A DNA stretch of 64,000 bases from CADEFX01 sp050260355 (lineage in GTDB: Bacteria > Pseudomonadota > Alphaproteobacteria > Rhizobiales > Hyphomicrobiaceae): positions 1 to 64,000 of the forward strand of contig JBLNBZ010000044.1 of assembly GCA_050260355.1 (NCBI GenBank), in the 5' to 3' direction. The notes below the pieces were generated by a model that was not told the DNA's origin, did not search any database, and worked only from the letters and a program-made list of their open reading frames with translations. The stretch's first letter is position 1. Every line of letters begins with the position of its first letter. This document shows positions 44,208-52,786 of this stretch, piece by piece. A program made the position numbers and the translations under genes.

Positions 44208-45401
44208 TTAATCGATGATGGCCTGCAGCACCAAGGAGCGCATGAGCTGCCGATAGCGCAGGCGCATCAAACCCGGCGCCGCCGCCATGAAGACGACGGT
44301 CAGTTGCTCGGCCGGATCGATCCAGAAGTAGGTGCCATAAACGCCGGACCAGTAGTAGTCCCCGGCCGTACCCAGCATGGCGGCAACGCCTGCCTGCTTG
44401 CGCACGGCAAAGCCGAGCCCGAAGCCATAGCCGTCGCAGGACGGATCCATGGTGACGATGCGATTGACGATCGCGGGGCCGAGATGATCGGCGCGCATCA
44501 GCTCGACCGTCTTCGGCCCGAGGATGCGCACCCCGTTGAGCGACCCTCCGTTGAGCAACATCTGGGTGAAGCGCAGATAGTCGGCCGCGGTAGAGATCGC
44601 GCCGCCGCCTCCTGACTCCCATTTCATGACGTTGCCGGTTGCGTGATGAACGGTCTGGGGTTGTCCCGTCAGCGGGTCGTTCGGGAAGGCCCGCGCGTAG
44701 CGCCCAGCGTTGGCCGGAGAGAGGACGAAGCTCGTGTCGGACATGCCGAGCGGACGCCACAGGCGCTCTTCGAGGAAGTCGCCGAGCCGCCTGCCCGACA
44801 CCGCCTCCACAATCAGGCCGAGAATGTCCGTCGAGAAACCGTACTCCCACACCGTGCCCGGCTGATAGACGAGCGGCGCGGCCGCCAGCCTGGTGAGGAA
44901 ATCGTCCCGCTCATAGGACACCGCGGCGGAAATCGAGGAGCCGGGATAGGCCTTGAAAGCGGCGCCGGGACCGCGGTCGCGGTAGGTCAGGCCGGAGGTG
45001 TGGCGCAGCAGATCCTGCACGGTCATCTCGCGCTCGGCCGGCACCGTCTCGAGCATGTCCGAGGTCGGCGACTTTGCGACCTTCATGCCGGCAAGCTGGG
45101 GCAGATATTTCGAGACGGGATCGCCGAGTAGAACGCGGCCTTCCTCGACCAGCATCATGATCGCCGCCGAGGTCATCGGCTTGGTCATCGAGGCAATCGA
45201 AAACATCGCATCGGCCCACATCGGCGCACCGCTTGCCTTGTCGCGATAGCCGATGCCGTCGAGGTATGCGACCTTGCCGCGCCGCGCGATGCCTACCACC
45301 GCGCCTGGAATGCGCGCCTCCGCCACCTCGCGCTCGAGCGCCTCGCGGATGCGACCGAGACGGGCGGCATCAAATCCGACTGAAGACGGATCCGCGCGCA
45401 T
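44208..45401 (-). CDS. Serine hydrolase, class C beta-lactamase/esterase family
   Basis: A 397-residue protein with the SxxK nucleophile motif SMTK (Ser71, Lys74), a YGFS motif where class C enzymes have YxN, and a C-terminal GTAGDYYWSG...YFWIDP segment in place of the KTG box. The pattern is that of EstB-like esterases rather than true beta-lactamases. No signal peptide is obvious from this start, so it may be cytoplasmic. ATG at 45401 is chosen for GGAG five bases upstream; upstream ATG at 45449 is an alternative with its purine tract too close. Confidence 0.85.
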   Translation of the reverse strand: MRADPSSVGFDAARLGRIREALEREVAEARIPGAVVGIARRGKVAYLDGIGYRDKASGAPMWADAMFSIASMTKPMTSAAIMMLVEEGRVLLGDPVSKYLPQLAGMKVAKSPTSDMLETVPAEREMTVQDLLRHTSGLTYRDRGPGAAFKAYPGSSISAAVSYERDDFLTRLAAAPLVYQPGTVWEYGFSTDILGLIVEAVSGRRLGDFLEERLWRPLGMSDTSFVLSPANAGRYARAFPNDPLTGQPQTVHHATGNVMKWESGGGGAISTAADYLRFTQMLLNGGSLNGVRILGPKTVELMRADHLGPAIVNRIVTMDPSCDGYGFGLGFAVRKQAGVAAMLGTAGDYYWSGVYGTYFWIDPAEQLTVVFMAAAPGLMRLRYRQLMRSLVLQAIID

Positions 45402-45611
45402 GAGAGCTCCCGAGTGGGTGGCGGACGGCGATCTCGAAGTCACGGGCATCTCCCCTTGCGTGGGCCGGAGCACGTCGAGCCCCTGGCGGCAAAATAGCCA
45501 ATCCAATGGGCGACACAACCAAGGCGATGGACGGGATTTGTCGTCAAGCAGGGGAGGTCGAATGTGCCGGGCGCGCCGGCGGACCGGCTCGCGCTCGCAC
45601 GGTGGCGCAGG

Positions 45612-46514
45612 CTACCGGACCCGGCGCGGGTTCATGTAGAGGTCCGCTTCCTGGCGCTCCAGCTTCGGCGTGTATTTGCCGGCGAGGAGCTGGCGTGACA
45701 GCCACCGCATGTGCCTGCAGCAGTCCTTGTTGAAGATCAGCATGCCGCAGAACAGCTTGAGCACCATGAGCAGGCGCGGCTCCGCATGCTCGCTCAGGAC
45801 GCGGCCCTTCCACTTTCCGCCGATCGAGAACACCTTGCCATCGAGGACGCCGATGGCGTGGTTGTGATCGTTGTAGAGGGTGTAGTCGCCGCCCAGATCG
45901 ATCAGGTCTCGCTTCAAGCGGTAGAAGCGCGGCCGCCCCTCATCGATCAGGAAGAAGGAGAAGTTCTCCGGCATCAGCGGCCATTTGTTGGCCGAGCGCT
46001 CCAGATAGACCATCTGCTCGTGATCGCCGACATTGATCGAGAACGCGATCACCGGCAGACCGCGCGCGCCGAGCGTGAGCTGCAGCGACCGCCCGATCAT
46101 CAAGTCCATGGTCGCATGCCAGTTCAGTTTCTCGCCGAACAGCTTGAACACCAGGCGCTTGTCCATGCCGGTGTTCTTCTTCCAAAGATCCTCGCGGTAT
46201 CCCAGGAGCCCGGTGCGCTCACCGTTCTCGAGCACCTCAGCGAAGATATCCATGTCGGACGTGAACTGGCGCGACTTGGCCTTGTTGCGCGTGTGCTTGT
46301 AGATGCCGAACTCGACCGAGTTGAAGTTTGTGATCCAGACGTCGACGACGAAGTTGTGCCACTGGTCCTTGCCGGACCTGGCCTTGGGCCTCTGCTTCCT
46401 GGTCGTGCTGACCGCCGACGGGGCCTGCTCGAGGACCTCCTGCTTGGCCTCGCGTGCCGCCTCGGCAGCCGCATTCTCTGCCTCGATCAGCGCCGTCCTG
46501 CTTCCGTCCGCCAT
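45612..46514 (-). CDS. Conserved hypothetical protein
   Basis: A 300-residue protein that I do not recognise. Residues ~1-55 are Ala/Glu/Arg/Lys-rich and probably disordered or coiled. The rest is a folded domain with strands such as YTLYNDHNHAIGVLDGKVFSIGG and EQMVYLERSANKWPLMPENFSFFLI. The 'DLGGDYTLYNDHNHAIGVLDGK' phrase is faintly like Tubby/LURP-type beta-barrels, but this is weak. No signal peptide or membrane segment. It stands alone on the minus strand between a serine hydrolase and a divergent secreted-protein gene. The ATG codes for MADGSRTALIEAE. Confidence 0.75.
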   Translation of the reverse strand: MADGSRTALIEAENAAAEAAREAKQEVLEQAPSAVSTTRKQRPKARSGKDQWHNFVVDVWITNFNSVEFGIYKHTRNKAKSRQFTSDMDIFAEVLENGERTGLLGYREDLWKKNTGMDKRLVFKLFGEKLNWHATMDLMIGRSLQLTLGARGLPVIAFSINVGDHEQMVYLERSANKWPLMPENFSFFLIDEGRPRFYRLKRDLIDLGGDYTLYNDHNHAIGVLDGKVFSIGGKWKGRVLSEHAEPRLLMVLKLFCGMLIFNKDCCRHMRWLSRQLLAGKYTPKLERQEADLYMNPRRVR

Positions 46515-46677
46515 GCACGGCCCTCGTGCGTTTTGTCGCCGCGAATCACCCTGCGCGCGAGCCTAGCAGGCCTTCCCGGCACGCAAGCCCGCATCGCGGG
46601 ACTTTGTGTTGAAAACCTTCAGAATCGGGCCGGAACCGCTGCCTACGACGGGCGTTCCGCCCGCGGAGGTGTTCATC

Positions 46678-47355
46678 ATGCGCGTATCCAATTCGATCCT
46701 CGCTATGACCACCGCGGCTGCGATGGTCTTGGCAACCAGCACATCGTTTACGTTCGCACAGGGTGGTGGTGGTGGCGGAGGAGGAGGAGGCTCAGGCGGA
46801 GGGGGCGGCGGCGGGGCTGGCGCCTCGGGCAGCGGCTCGGCCGGTGCCGGCGCCGGGACGGCTACGGGAGGCCCGGGTAGCAGCGCGGCGACCGGGGATG
46901 CTGCGGGTGCCCGATCTTCCGCGCCCATCGATCCGGCGACGGGCCTTCCCGCGACCGGGAACCCGGCAACAGGGGTTCGCCGCGGCAGCCGATCACCGTC
47001 GACCGTTGCTCCCATCCCCAACACGGCAACGCAAGGGAGGGCCTCCGGAGCGGGCAAGAATATCCCGCGCGCCGGCAATACTGCAAATCCGCGTGGCAAC
47101 ACCGCGGCCGGCGGAACGACCGGCTCCGGTCAAAGCGGGCTACCGCCCGGAAGTCCCAACGCTCCGATCGATCAGTCCCGGGCCGGACAGCAAGTGCCTT
47201 TGACCTCGGGTGGCGGCTCCAGGCGTGAGGGCGCGCGAGGCAACACGATGCAGGACTGCATGGCCTCGTGGGACGCCGGCACGCATATGTCGAAGACGGA
47301 TTGGCGCCGGGTTTGCGCGTACACGCTGCGCGATCGACCCGATCTGGCCCGCTGA
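46678..47355 (+). CDS. Secreted glycine-rich low-complexity protein with conserved C-terminal motif
   Basis: A 225-residue protein. The signal peptide (residues 1-27) ends FTFAQ. Then come 20 or so nearly uninterrupted Gly, a Gly/Ser/Ala-rich stretch, and a Pro/Thr/Asn-rich middle. The last ~40 residues are different: they hold two Cys in a CMASWDAGTHMSK...WRRVC arrangement (a WDAGTHMSK core with flanking Cys). That motif recurs in rhizobial secreted proteins as far as I recall, and may form a disulfide. ATG at 46678 has GGAGG nine bases upstream. The role is unknown. The poly-Gly tract is a slippage-prone region of the gene. Confidence 0.75.
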   Translation: MRVSNSILAMTTAAAMVLATSTSFTFAQGGGGGGGGGGSGGGGGGGAGASGSGSAGAGAGTATGGPGSSAATGDAAGARSSAPIDPATGLPATGNPATGVRRGSRSPSTVAPIPNTATQGRASGAGKNIPRAGNTANPRGNTAAGGTTGSGQSGLPPGSPNAPIDQSRAGQQVPLTSGGGSRREGARGNTMQDCMASWDAGTHMSKTDWRRVCAYTLRDRPDLAR

Positions 47356-47359
47356 GCGC

Positions 47360-48064
47360 TTAGGACCGTTCGCCGAAGATGGCGCTGCCGACGCGCACGT
47401 ACGTTGCGCCGAATTCGATCGCAGCTTCGAAGTCGGCGCTCATACCCATGCTGAGCTCAGCGAGACCGAGCTCAGCGGCAAGCTTGGCAAGAAGAGCGAA
47501 ATGAACGCCGGGCTCCTCGTCGACGGGCGGGATGCACATGAGCCCTGACAGCTCCAGGCCCAGAGTCTGTGTGCAGTAGTCGACGAAGCCTCTCGCTTCC
47601 TGCGGGCTCACGCCTGCTTTCTGCGACTCCTCTCCGGTGTTGATCTGGGCGAAGAGCTTCAAGCGCCTGCCCTGCCGGGCCATCTCCTCGGCCACGGCCT
47701 GGGCGATCTTGGGCCGGTCGATCGACTGGATAGCATCGAACAGCTGAACGGCGTCGCGGGTCTTGTTCGACTGCAGAGGGCCGATCAGATGCAGCTCGAT
47801 GTCGTGAAAGCGCTCCCGGAGTTGCGGCCATTTCGCCTTGGCTTCTTGCACCCGGTTCTCGCCGAACAGTCGCTGTCCGGCCTCGAGCACAGGCAGGATG
47901 TCCGGCGCGCCGAATGTCTTCGAGACCGCGACCAACTTTACGGAGGCGGGATCGCGGCCCGCGCTGCGCGCCGCTTGCGCGATGCGGGACCTGACGTCGG
48001 CAAGGCGCGCAGAGACAGCCTCGCTTGCACCGGAGATTGCTTCGTTGGATGCCGACATCGCCAT
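47360..48064 (-). CDS. YggS-family pyridoxal phosphate-binding protein
   Basis: A 234-residue PLP-homeostasis protein (YggS/PROSC family). The PLP Lys is in LVAVSKTF, followed by FGENRVQEAKAKW, ELHLIGPLQSNK, and the C-terminal LSMGMSADFEAAIEFGATYVRVGSAIFG. These proteins buffer pyridoxal phosphate and affect amino-acid and vitamin B6 balance; they have no known catalytic reaction. The stop is four bases from the convergent glycine-rich gene. A second Met two codons in is an equally good start. Confidence 0.93.
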   Translation of the reverse strand: MAMSASNEAISGASEAVSARLADVRSRIAQAARSAGRDPASVKLVAVSKTFGAPDILPVLEAGQRLFGENRVQEAKAKWPQLRERFHDIELHLIGPLQSNKTRDAVQLFDAIQSIDRPKIAQAVAEEMARQGRRLKLFAQINTGEESQKAGVSPQEARGFVDYCTQTLGLELSGLMCIPPVDEEPGVHFALLAKLAAELGLAELSMGMSADFEAAIEFGATYVRVGSAIFGERS

Positions 48065-48155
48065 CGCCTAGGTTGATCAGGCCATTGCATCAGCGCGCGC
48101 TTAGCTCCGTATAAGTGCAAGCGTTGGCGCACAAAAGCACAAAGAGCAAAGAAAG

Positions 48156-49310
48156 TCAGACGGTCGACGGCCGGCCTCGAGTCGCCTTAAGGGTCCGCTC
48201 CGCCGGCGTTGGCGGATAGGGCTCGAAGGTGTGCTCGTCCCTGAACAGCACATCGAGATATTTCCTATGCAGGAAGATCTTGTCGCGGCCGATCTTTTCC
48301 TCTTGCAACACGCCGAGCGCCGCAAGCTGCTTCAGATATGCGGAAGCTGTCTCGCGCTTGGCGGTACCGCGGCTGACGAGATTGGCGATCCGGCAATAGG
48401 GCTGCGTGAAGATTTCCTCGACCACCGCTTGAGGCATTTTCGGTGCCGCCGCGCGGACGTAACCGATGGTGTCGTCCATGAGATCACGTACTGCCTTGAT
48501 CTTGCGCGTCGTCCAAAGTGAGGTTTCCTCGACGGCGGTGAGCATGTAAGCGATCCAAGGCTCCCATTCCTGATGGGACGTCACGCGGCCGAGGAGCCGA
48601 TAGTAGGTGCCGCGCGTGCCGAGAATGTGCCGGCTGAGATACAAAGTCGGCAGATCCAGCAGCCCGTCCTGAATTAAGCAAAGGGTATTGAGAATGCGGC
48701 CCGTTCGACCGTTGCCGTCGGAAAAGGGATGGATCGCCTCGAACTGGTAATGGAGGATTGCCATCTTGACGAGCGGATCGAGATCCGACCGGCCGTTGGC
48801 GAAGCTTTCCCAATTGGCGAGGAGGGCGCGCAAGCGATCCTCGCCTTCCGGGGGAGTATAGACCGCCTCGCCGGTGTGCGTGTTGGCGAGCGTCGTCCCG
48901 GGCGTTCGGCGCACGTCGAGCTCGATGCCGGTGATCATTCGGCAGACATCAACGGCGGTCTTGGTCGATAGCGGTCGTTCTCTGAGCGGGCTCACGGCTG
49001 CGTACAGGGCATTCCGGCAGCGGGCCGCTTCTTTGGTGGCGGGCGTCGTCTCGCCCCCTCCGAGGCTCGCCTCGCGGAACAAGGCGTCGTTGGTGGTGAC
49101 GATATTCTCGATGGCGGAGCTGTCTTTGGCCTCCAGGTTCGGGATCGCGTGGACAAGCACATTGGGGTCGGGAATCAGGCGACCGGCGAGCCGCAGCTCG
49201 GCGAGGGCCCTGTGCGCGCCGACACATCTCTTGAGGACGGCGCGCGTCTCGACCTCGGCGCTGGGCGGCAAGGGGGGGAGGTCGTTATAGGGGCGGTTGG
49301 GGTCAAGCAT
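48156..49310 (-). CDS. Class II Fic-family adenylyltransferase
   Basis: A 384-residue Fic protein. An N-terminal Fic_N-like domain carries the inhibitory helix motif SSAIEN (64-69, pattern S/T-x-x-x-E-G/N), marking a class II self-inhibited enzyme. The catalytic motif HPFSDGNGRTGR (194-205) is complete, with His194. The C-terminal ~100 residues contain a winged-helix-like segment (SRGTAKRETASAYLKQLAALGVLQEE). Fic proteins AMPylate other proteins (or themselves); here a regulatory role is likely. ATG at 49310 is preferred; longer starts would lie inside the TGTCGA array. It is divergent from leuS. Confidence 0.88.
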   Translation of the reverse strand: MLDPNRPYNDLPPLPPSAEVETRAVLKRCVGAHRALAELRLAGRLIPDPNVLVHAIPNLEAKDSSAIENIVTTNDALFREASLGGGETTPATKEAARCRNALYAAVSPLRERPLSTKTAVDVCRMITGIELDVRRTPGTTLANTHTGEAVYTPPEGEDRLRALLANWESFANGRSDLDPLVKMAILHYQFEAIHPFSDGNGRTGRILNTLCLIQDGLLDLPTLYLSRHILGTRGTYYRLLGRVTSHQEWEPWIAYMLTAVEETSLWTTRKIKAVRDLMDDTIGYVRAAAPKMPQAVVEEIFTQPYCRIANLVSRGTAKRETASAYLKQLAALGVLQEEKIGRDKIFLHRKYLDVLFRDEHTFEPYPPTPAERTLKATRGRPSTV

Positions 49311-49331
49311 GTGGTGAGGATTGCGGAAATA

Positions 49332-49505
49332 TGTCGACACGAGGCTGATTTGTCGACATGACAAATGAGACGTGTCGATCGAACCGGCATGTCAATAGTA
49401 ACATGTCGATAGATGATGAAATAATCGACATATTTGGGCTTATATGTCGATCGCGTCCACAGATCCATTGCCATACGTCGATCTTGGGCTCTGGAATCGA
49501 CGTAT
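49332..49505. promoter_or_regulatory. Array of TGTCGA-core sites between fic and leuS
   Basis: At least eight copies of a TGTCGA(C/T) core lie in 174 bases: TGTCGACA at 49332-49339 and 49351-49358 (both perfect palindromes), TGTCGATC at 49373-49380, a weaker ATGTCAATA at 49389-49397, TGTCGATA at 49404-49411, the inverted pair ATCGACATAT (49424-49433) and ATATGTCGAT (49442-49451), and the inverted pair ATACGTCGAT (49473-49482) and ATCGACGTAT (49496-49505). Both inverted pairs are perfect over 10 bp. A dense array like this is expected of a cooperative DNA-binding regulator, possibly the Fic protein's own winged helix. Confidence 0.65.
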
Positions 49506-49593
49506 CCGGCACGAGCGGCTACCTTGACCGTCGCCCGCCGTTAGGGCTGATTGCCCCCATACAGCGCACAACCGACCCGAGACCGGCCTGATC

Positions 49594-52197
49594 ATGGCGA
49601 CCGAACCTTACGACGCGCCCTCGCGCGAAAAGCACTGGCAACAGGTGTGGGAGAGCCGCGGCATCTTCGCGGCGCCCAACCAGGACAAGCGCCCCAAGTG
49701 CTACGTGCTCGAGATGTTCCCCTACCCGTCCGGGCGCATCCACGTCGGCCATTCGCGCAACTACACCATGGGCGACGTGCTGGCCCGCTACAAACGGGCC
49801 AAGGGCTTCAACGTCCTGCACCCCATGGGCTGGGACGCTTTCGGCATGCCGGCCGAGAACGCCGCCATGGAACGCAAGGTGCATCCGGCCAGCTGGACCT
49901 ATGAGAACATCGCCACCATGAAGGCCCAGCTCAAGAACATGGGGCTGGCGCTGGACTGGAATCGCGAGTTCGCTACCTGCGACGTCGAGTATTACCACCA
50001 TCAGCAGAAGCTGTTCCTCGACCTTCTGGCGAAGGGCCTGGCCTATCGCGGCATGGGCAAGGTGAACTGGGATCCGGTCGACCAGACGGTGCTTGCCAAC
50101 GAGCAGGTCATCGACGGCCGCGGCTGGCGGTCCGGCGCATTGGTCGAGCAGCGCGAGATGCCGGTCTGGTACTTCCGCATCACGAAGTACGCCGATGACC
50201 TGCTGGAGGCCTTGGACGGCCTCAACCGATGGCCAGAAAAAGTCCGCTTGATGCAGGCGAAGTGGATCGGCCGCTCAGAGGGCCTGCTCATGCGCTATGC
50301 GCTCGAGGGCAAAGGTCTGCCGAAGGCGAAGAAGCTCAAGGAGCTCGAGGTTTTCACCACCCGCGCCGATACGATCTTCGGCGGCAGCTTCTGCGCATTG
50401 TCGCCCAACCATCCGCTATCGCTGGAGCTGGCAAAGAAGAACCCCGACCTGGCCCAGTTCATCGAGGAGTGCAACCGGCACGGGACCTCCGAGGAGGAGC
50501 TGGCCAAGGCGGAGAAGAAAGGCTTCGACACGGGCCTGCTGGCGACGCATCCGCTGATTCCCGACACGAAGCTCAAGGTCTACGTCGCCAACTTTGTGCT
50601 CATGGGCTACGGCACCGGCGCCATCTTCGGCTGCCCGGCGCATGATCAGCGCGACTTCGATTTCGCCACCAAGTACGGGCTGCCCATCGTTCCGGTGGTG
50701 ATCCCCGAGGACCGCGACCCGCGCACGTTCAAGCTCGACGGCGAGGCCTATGACGGCCCTGGCCGCCTCGCCAATTCGCGGTTCCTCGACGGCCTCACGA
50801 TCGAGGAGGCCAAGGCGGAGGTGGCGCGCCGGCTGGAGGAGATGGGCAAGGGCAAGCGCAAGATCATGTATCGCCTGCGCGACTGGGGCATCTCGCGCCA
50901 GCGCTACTGGGGCTGCCCAATCCCGGTGATCCACTGCGAGAGCTGCGGCATCGTGCCGGTGCCGGACAGCGATCTACCAGTCAAGCTGCCCGAGGATGTC
51001 ACCTTCGACGTGCCCGGCAATCCTCTGAGCCGGCATCCGACCTGGAAGCATGTCAAGTGCCCGAGTTGCGGTCGCGATGCGACGCGCGAGACGGACACCA
51101 TGGACACGTTCGTCGACAGCTCGTGGTACTTCGCGCGCTTCTGCTCCCCGCACGCTTCCGTTCCGGTCGACCCCAAGGCGGCCAAGTACTGGCTTCCCGT
51201 CGACCAGTATATCGGCGGCGTCGAGCACGCCATTCTGCACCTGCTCTACTCGCGCTTCTTCACGCGCGCGATGACCGCAACCAAGCATCTGAAGCTCAAG
51301 GAGCCGTTCGCCGGCCTCTTCACGCAAGGCATGGTGGTGCACGAGACGTATCGCTCCCAAAACGGCCAGTGGCTGCTGCCGAGCGAGGTGCGCATCGAGG
51401 GCGAAGGCGACAATCGCAAGGCGTTCCACATCGGTAGCGGCACTTCGGTGGAGATCGGCTCCATCGAGAAGATGTCCAAATCCAAGAAGAACACCGTCGA
51501 TCTGGACGAATTCATCGATCAGTACGGCGCCGACACGGCGCGCTGGTTCGTGCTGTCGGACAGCCCGCCGGAACGCGACGTCATCTACACGGACGTCGGC
51601 GTCCAGGGTGCCCGCAGGTTCGTGCAACGGCTGTGGCGTCTCATCGAGGAGGCGGTCCAGAAGGGTGCGCCCAAGGGTTCTCCCAAGCCGCGCGAATTCG
51701 GCCCGGAGGCGGAAGCGCTGCGCCGCGCCGCGCACCGCACGCTCGACAAGGTCGGCAGCAACATCGAGCAGCTGCGCTTCAACGTTGCCGTGGCCCAGAT
51801 CTACGAGTTCGCCAGCACCTTGCAGGCGGCGCACGCCAAGCAGGACAAGGGGCTCGATTGGGCTATCCGGGAGGCCGCCGAGCTGCTGGTTCAGATGTTC
51901 GGCCCGATGATGCCGCATTTGGCTGAAGAATGCTGGGCGCGGCTTGGATACAACACCCTGCTTGCAGATCAGCCCTGGCCCAAGCCGGAAGCAGCCTTGC
52001 TCGTTGACGACACAGTTACCATTGCCGTACAGGTGAACGGCAAACGCCGCGACGAGATGACGGTGGCCCGCTCTGCCGACAAGGGAGAGATCGAGTCCGC
52101 CGCATTGCAGTTGGAAGCTGTTGTGCGGGCCCTCGAAGGCCGTCCGGTCAAGCGCGTAATCGTGGTGCCGCAGAGGATTGTCAATGTCGTCGTCTGA
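49594..52197 (+). CDS. leuS: Leucyl-tRNA synthetase
   Basis: An 867-residue class I synthetase of normal length. The HIGH motif reads HVGH (50-53, within PYPSGRIHVGHSRNY) and the KMSKS motif EKMSKSKKN is at ~626. The CP1 editing domain (GTGAIFGCPAHDQRDFDFA) and the zinc-like CxxC segment (CESCGIV, CPSCG) lie between. It charges tRNA-Leu and edits misactivated amino acids. It overlaps the lptE gene by 14 bp, and holA follows, as in many alphaproteobacteria. The start ATG lies after the TGTCGA array. Confidence 0.97.
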   Translation: MATEPYDAPSREKHWQQVWESRGIFAAPNQDKRPKCYVLEMFPYPSGRIHVGHSRNYTMGDVLARYKRAKGFNVLHPMGWDAFGMPAENAAMERKVHPASWTYENIATMKAQLKNMGLALDWNREFATCDVEYYHHQQKLFLDLLAKGLAYRGMGKVNWDPVDQTVLANEQVIDGRGWRSGALVEQREMPVWYFRITKYADDLLEALDGLNRWPEKVRLMQAKWIGRSEGLLMRYALEGKGLPKAKKLKELEVFTTRADTIFGGSFCALSPNHPLSLELAKKNPDLAQFIEECNRHGTSEEELAKAEKKGFDTGLLATHPLIPDTKLKVYVANFVLMGYGTGAIFGCPAHDQRDFDFATKYGLPIVPVVIPEDRDPRTFKLDGEAYDGPGRLANSRFLDGLTIEEAKAEVARRLEEMGKGKRKIMYRLRDWGISRQRYWGCPIPVIHCESCGIVPVPDSDLPVKLPEDVTFDVPGNPLSRHPTWKHVKCPSCGRDATRETDTMDTFVDSSWYFARFCSPHASVPVDPKAAKYWLPVDQYIGGVEHAILHLLYSRFFTRAMTATKHLKLKEPFAGLFTQGMVVHETYRSQNGQWLLPSEVRIEGEGDNRKAFHIGSGTSVEIGSIEKMSKSKKNTVDLDEFIDQYGADTARWFVLSDSPPERDVIYTDVGVQGARRFVQRLWRLIEEAVQKGAPKGSPKPREFGPEAEALRRAAHRTLDKVGSNIEQLRFNVAVAQIYEFASTLQAAHAKQDKGLDWAIREAAELLVQMFGPMMPHLAEECWARLGYNTLLADQPWPKPEAALLVDDTVTIAVQVNGKRRDEMTVARSADKGEIESAALQLEAVVRALEGRPVKRVIVVPQRIVNVVV

Positions 52198-52753
52198 GGC
52201 GCAGTCCGTCAAAACCGCTGTATCCCGGCGGATATGGCTGCGGCTCGCGCTGTCGACGGTGGTATTGGCGCCGGCATTGGCCGCTTGCGGCAGCGAGGGC
52301 GGTTTTCGGCCTCTTTACGGCACGGCCTTCAACGGCGGCTCGTCGGTGGATGCGAAGATGGCGCAGGTGCGCGTCGCGCCCATCCCAAGCCGGGTCGGGC
52401 AGCGCGTTCGCAACGAGCTGATTTTCCAGAACACAGGCGGCGGCGTGGCTCCGCAGCCGCTCTATACGCTGGAGATCACGCTGACCGAGTCCCTGACGTC
52501 GAGCCTGGTTCAAACGACAGGCGAGGCGCTGGAGCAGATCTACAATTTGAATGCTGACTTCAAGCTGATCTCGATCGCCGACAAGCGGGTCATCCTGCGG
52601 GGGCAGAGTCAGGCACGCGCGGGCTTCGAGCGCTTCACTTCGATCTATTCCAACGTGCGCGCACGCGAGGATGCCGAGAACCGCGCCGCCAAAACGCTCG
52701 CTGAGGAGCTCAAGGGACGTATCGCGGCCCGGCTTTCAGAACGCAGTGCTTGA
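52184..52753 (+). CDS. lptE: LPS-assembly lipoprotein
   Basis: A 189-residue lipoprotein of the alphaproteobacterial LptE type. A signal peptide ends in the lipobox LAAC (Cys35). The mature part shows the family pattern, GFRPLYGTAFNGG, VRVAPIPSRVGQRVRNELIF, and a helical C terminus rich in Ala/Glu. LptE plugs the LptD barrel that places LPS in the outer membrane. It sits in the usual position between leuS (overlap) and holA. ATG at 52184 is chosen over TTG six bases upstream. Confidence 0.9.
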   Translation: MSSSEAQSVKTAVSRRIWLRLALSTVVLAPALAACGSEGGFRPLYGTAFNGGSSVDAKMAQVRVAPIPSRVGQRVRNELIFQNTGGGVAPQPLYTLEITLTESLTSSLVQTTGEALEQIYNLNADFKLISIADKRVILRGQSQARAGFERFTSIYSNVRAREDAENRAAKTLAEELKGRIAARLSERSA

Positions 52754-52786
52754 TACCGGCTTGGCGGTCGCTACGCCTCTGCTGTC

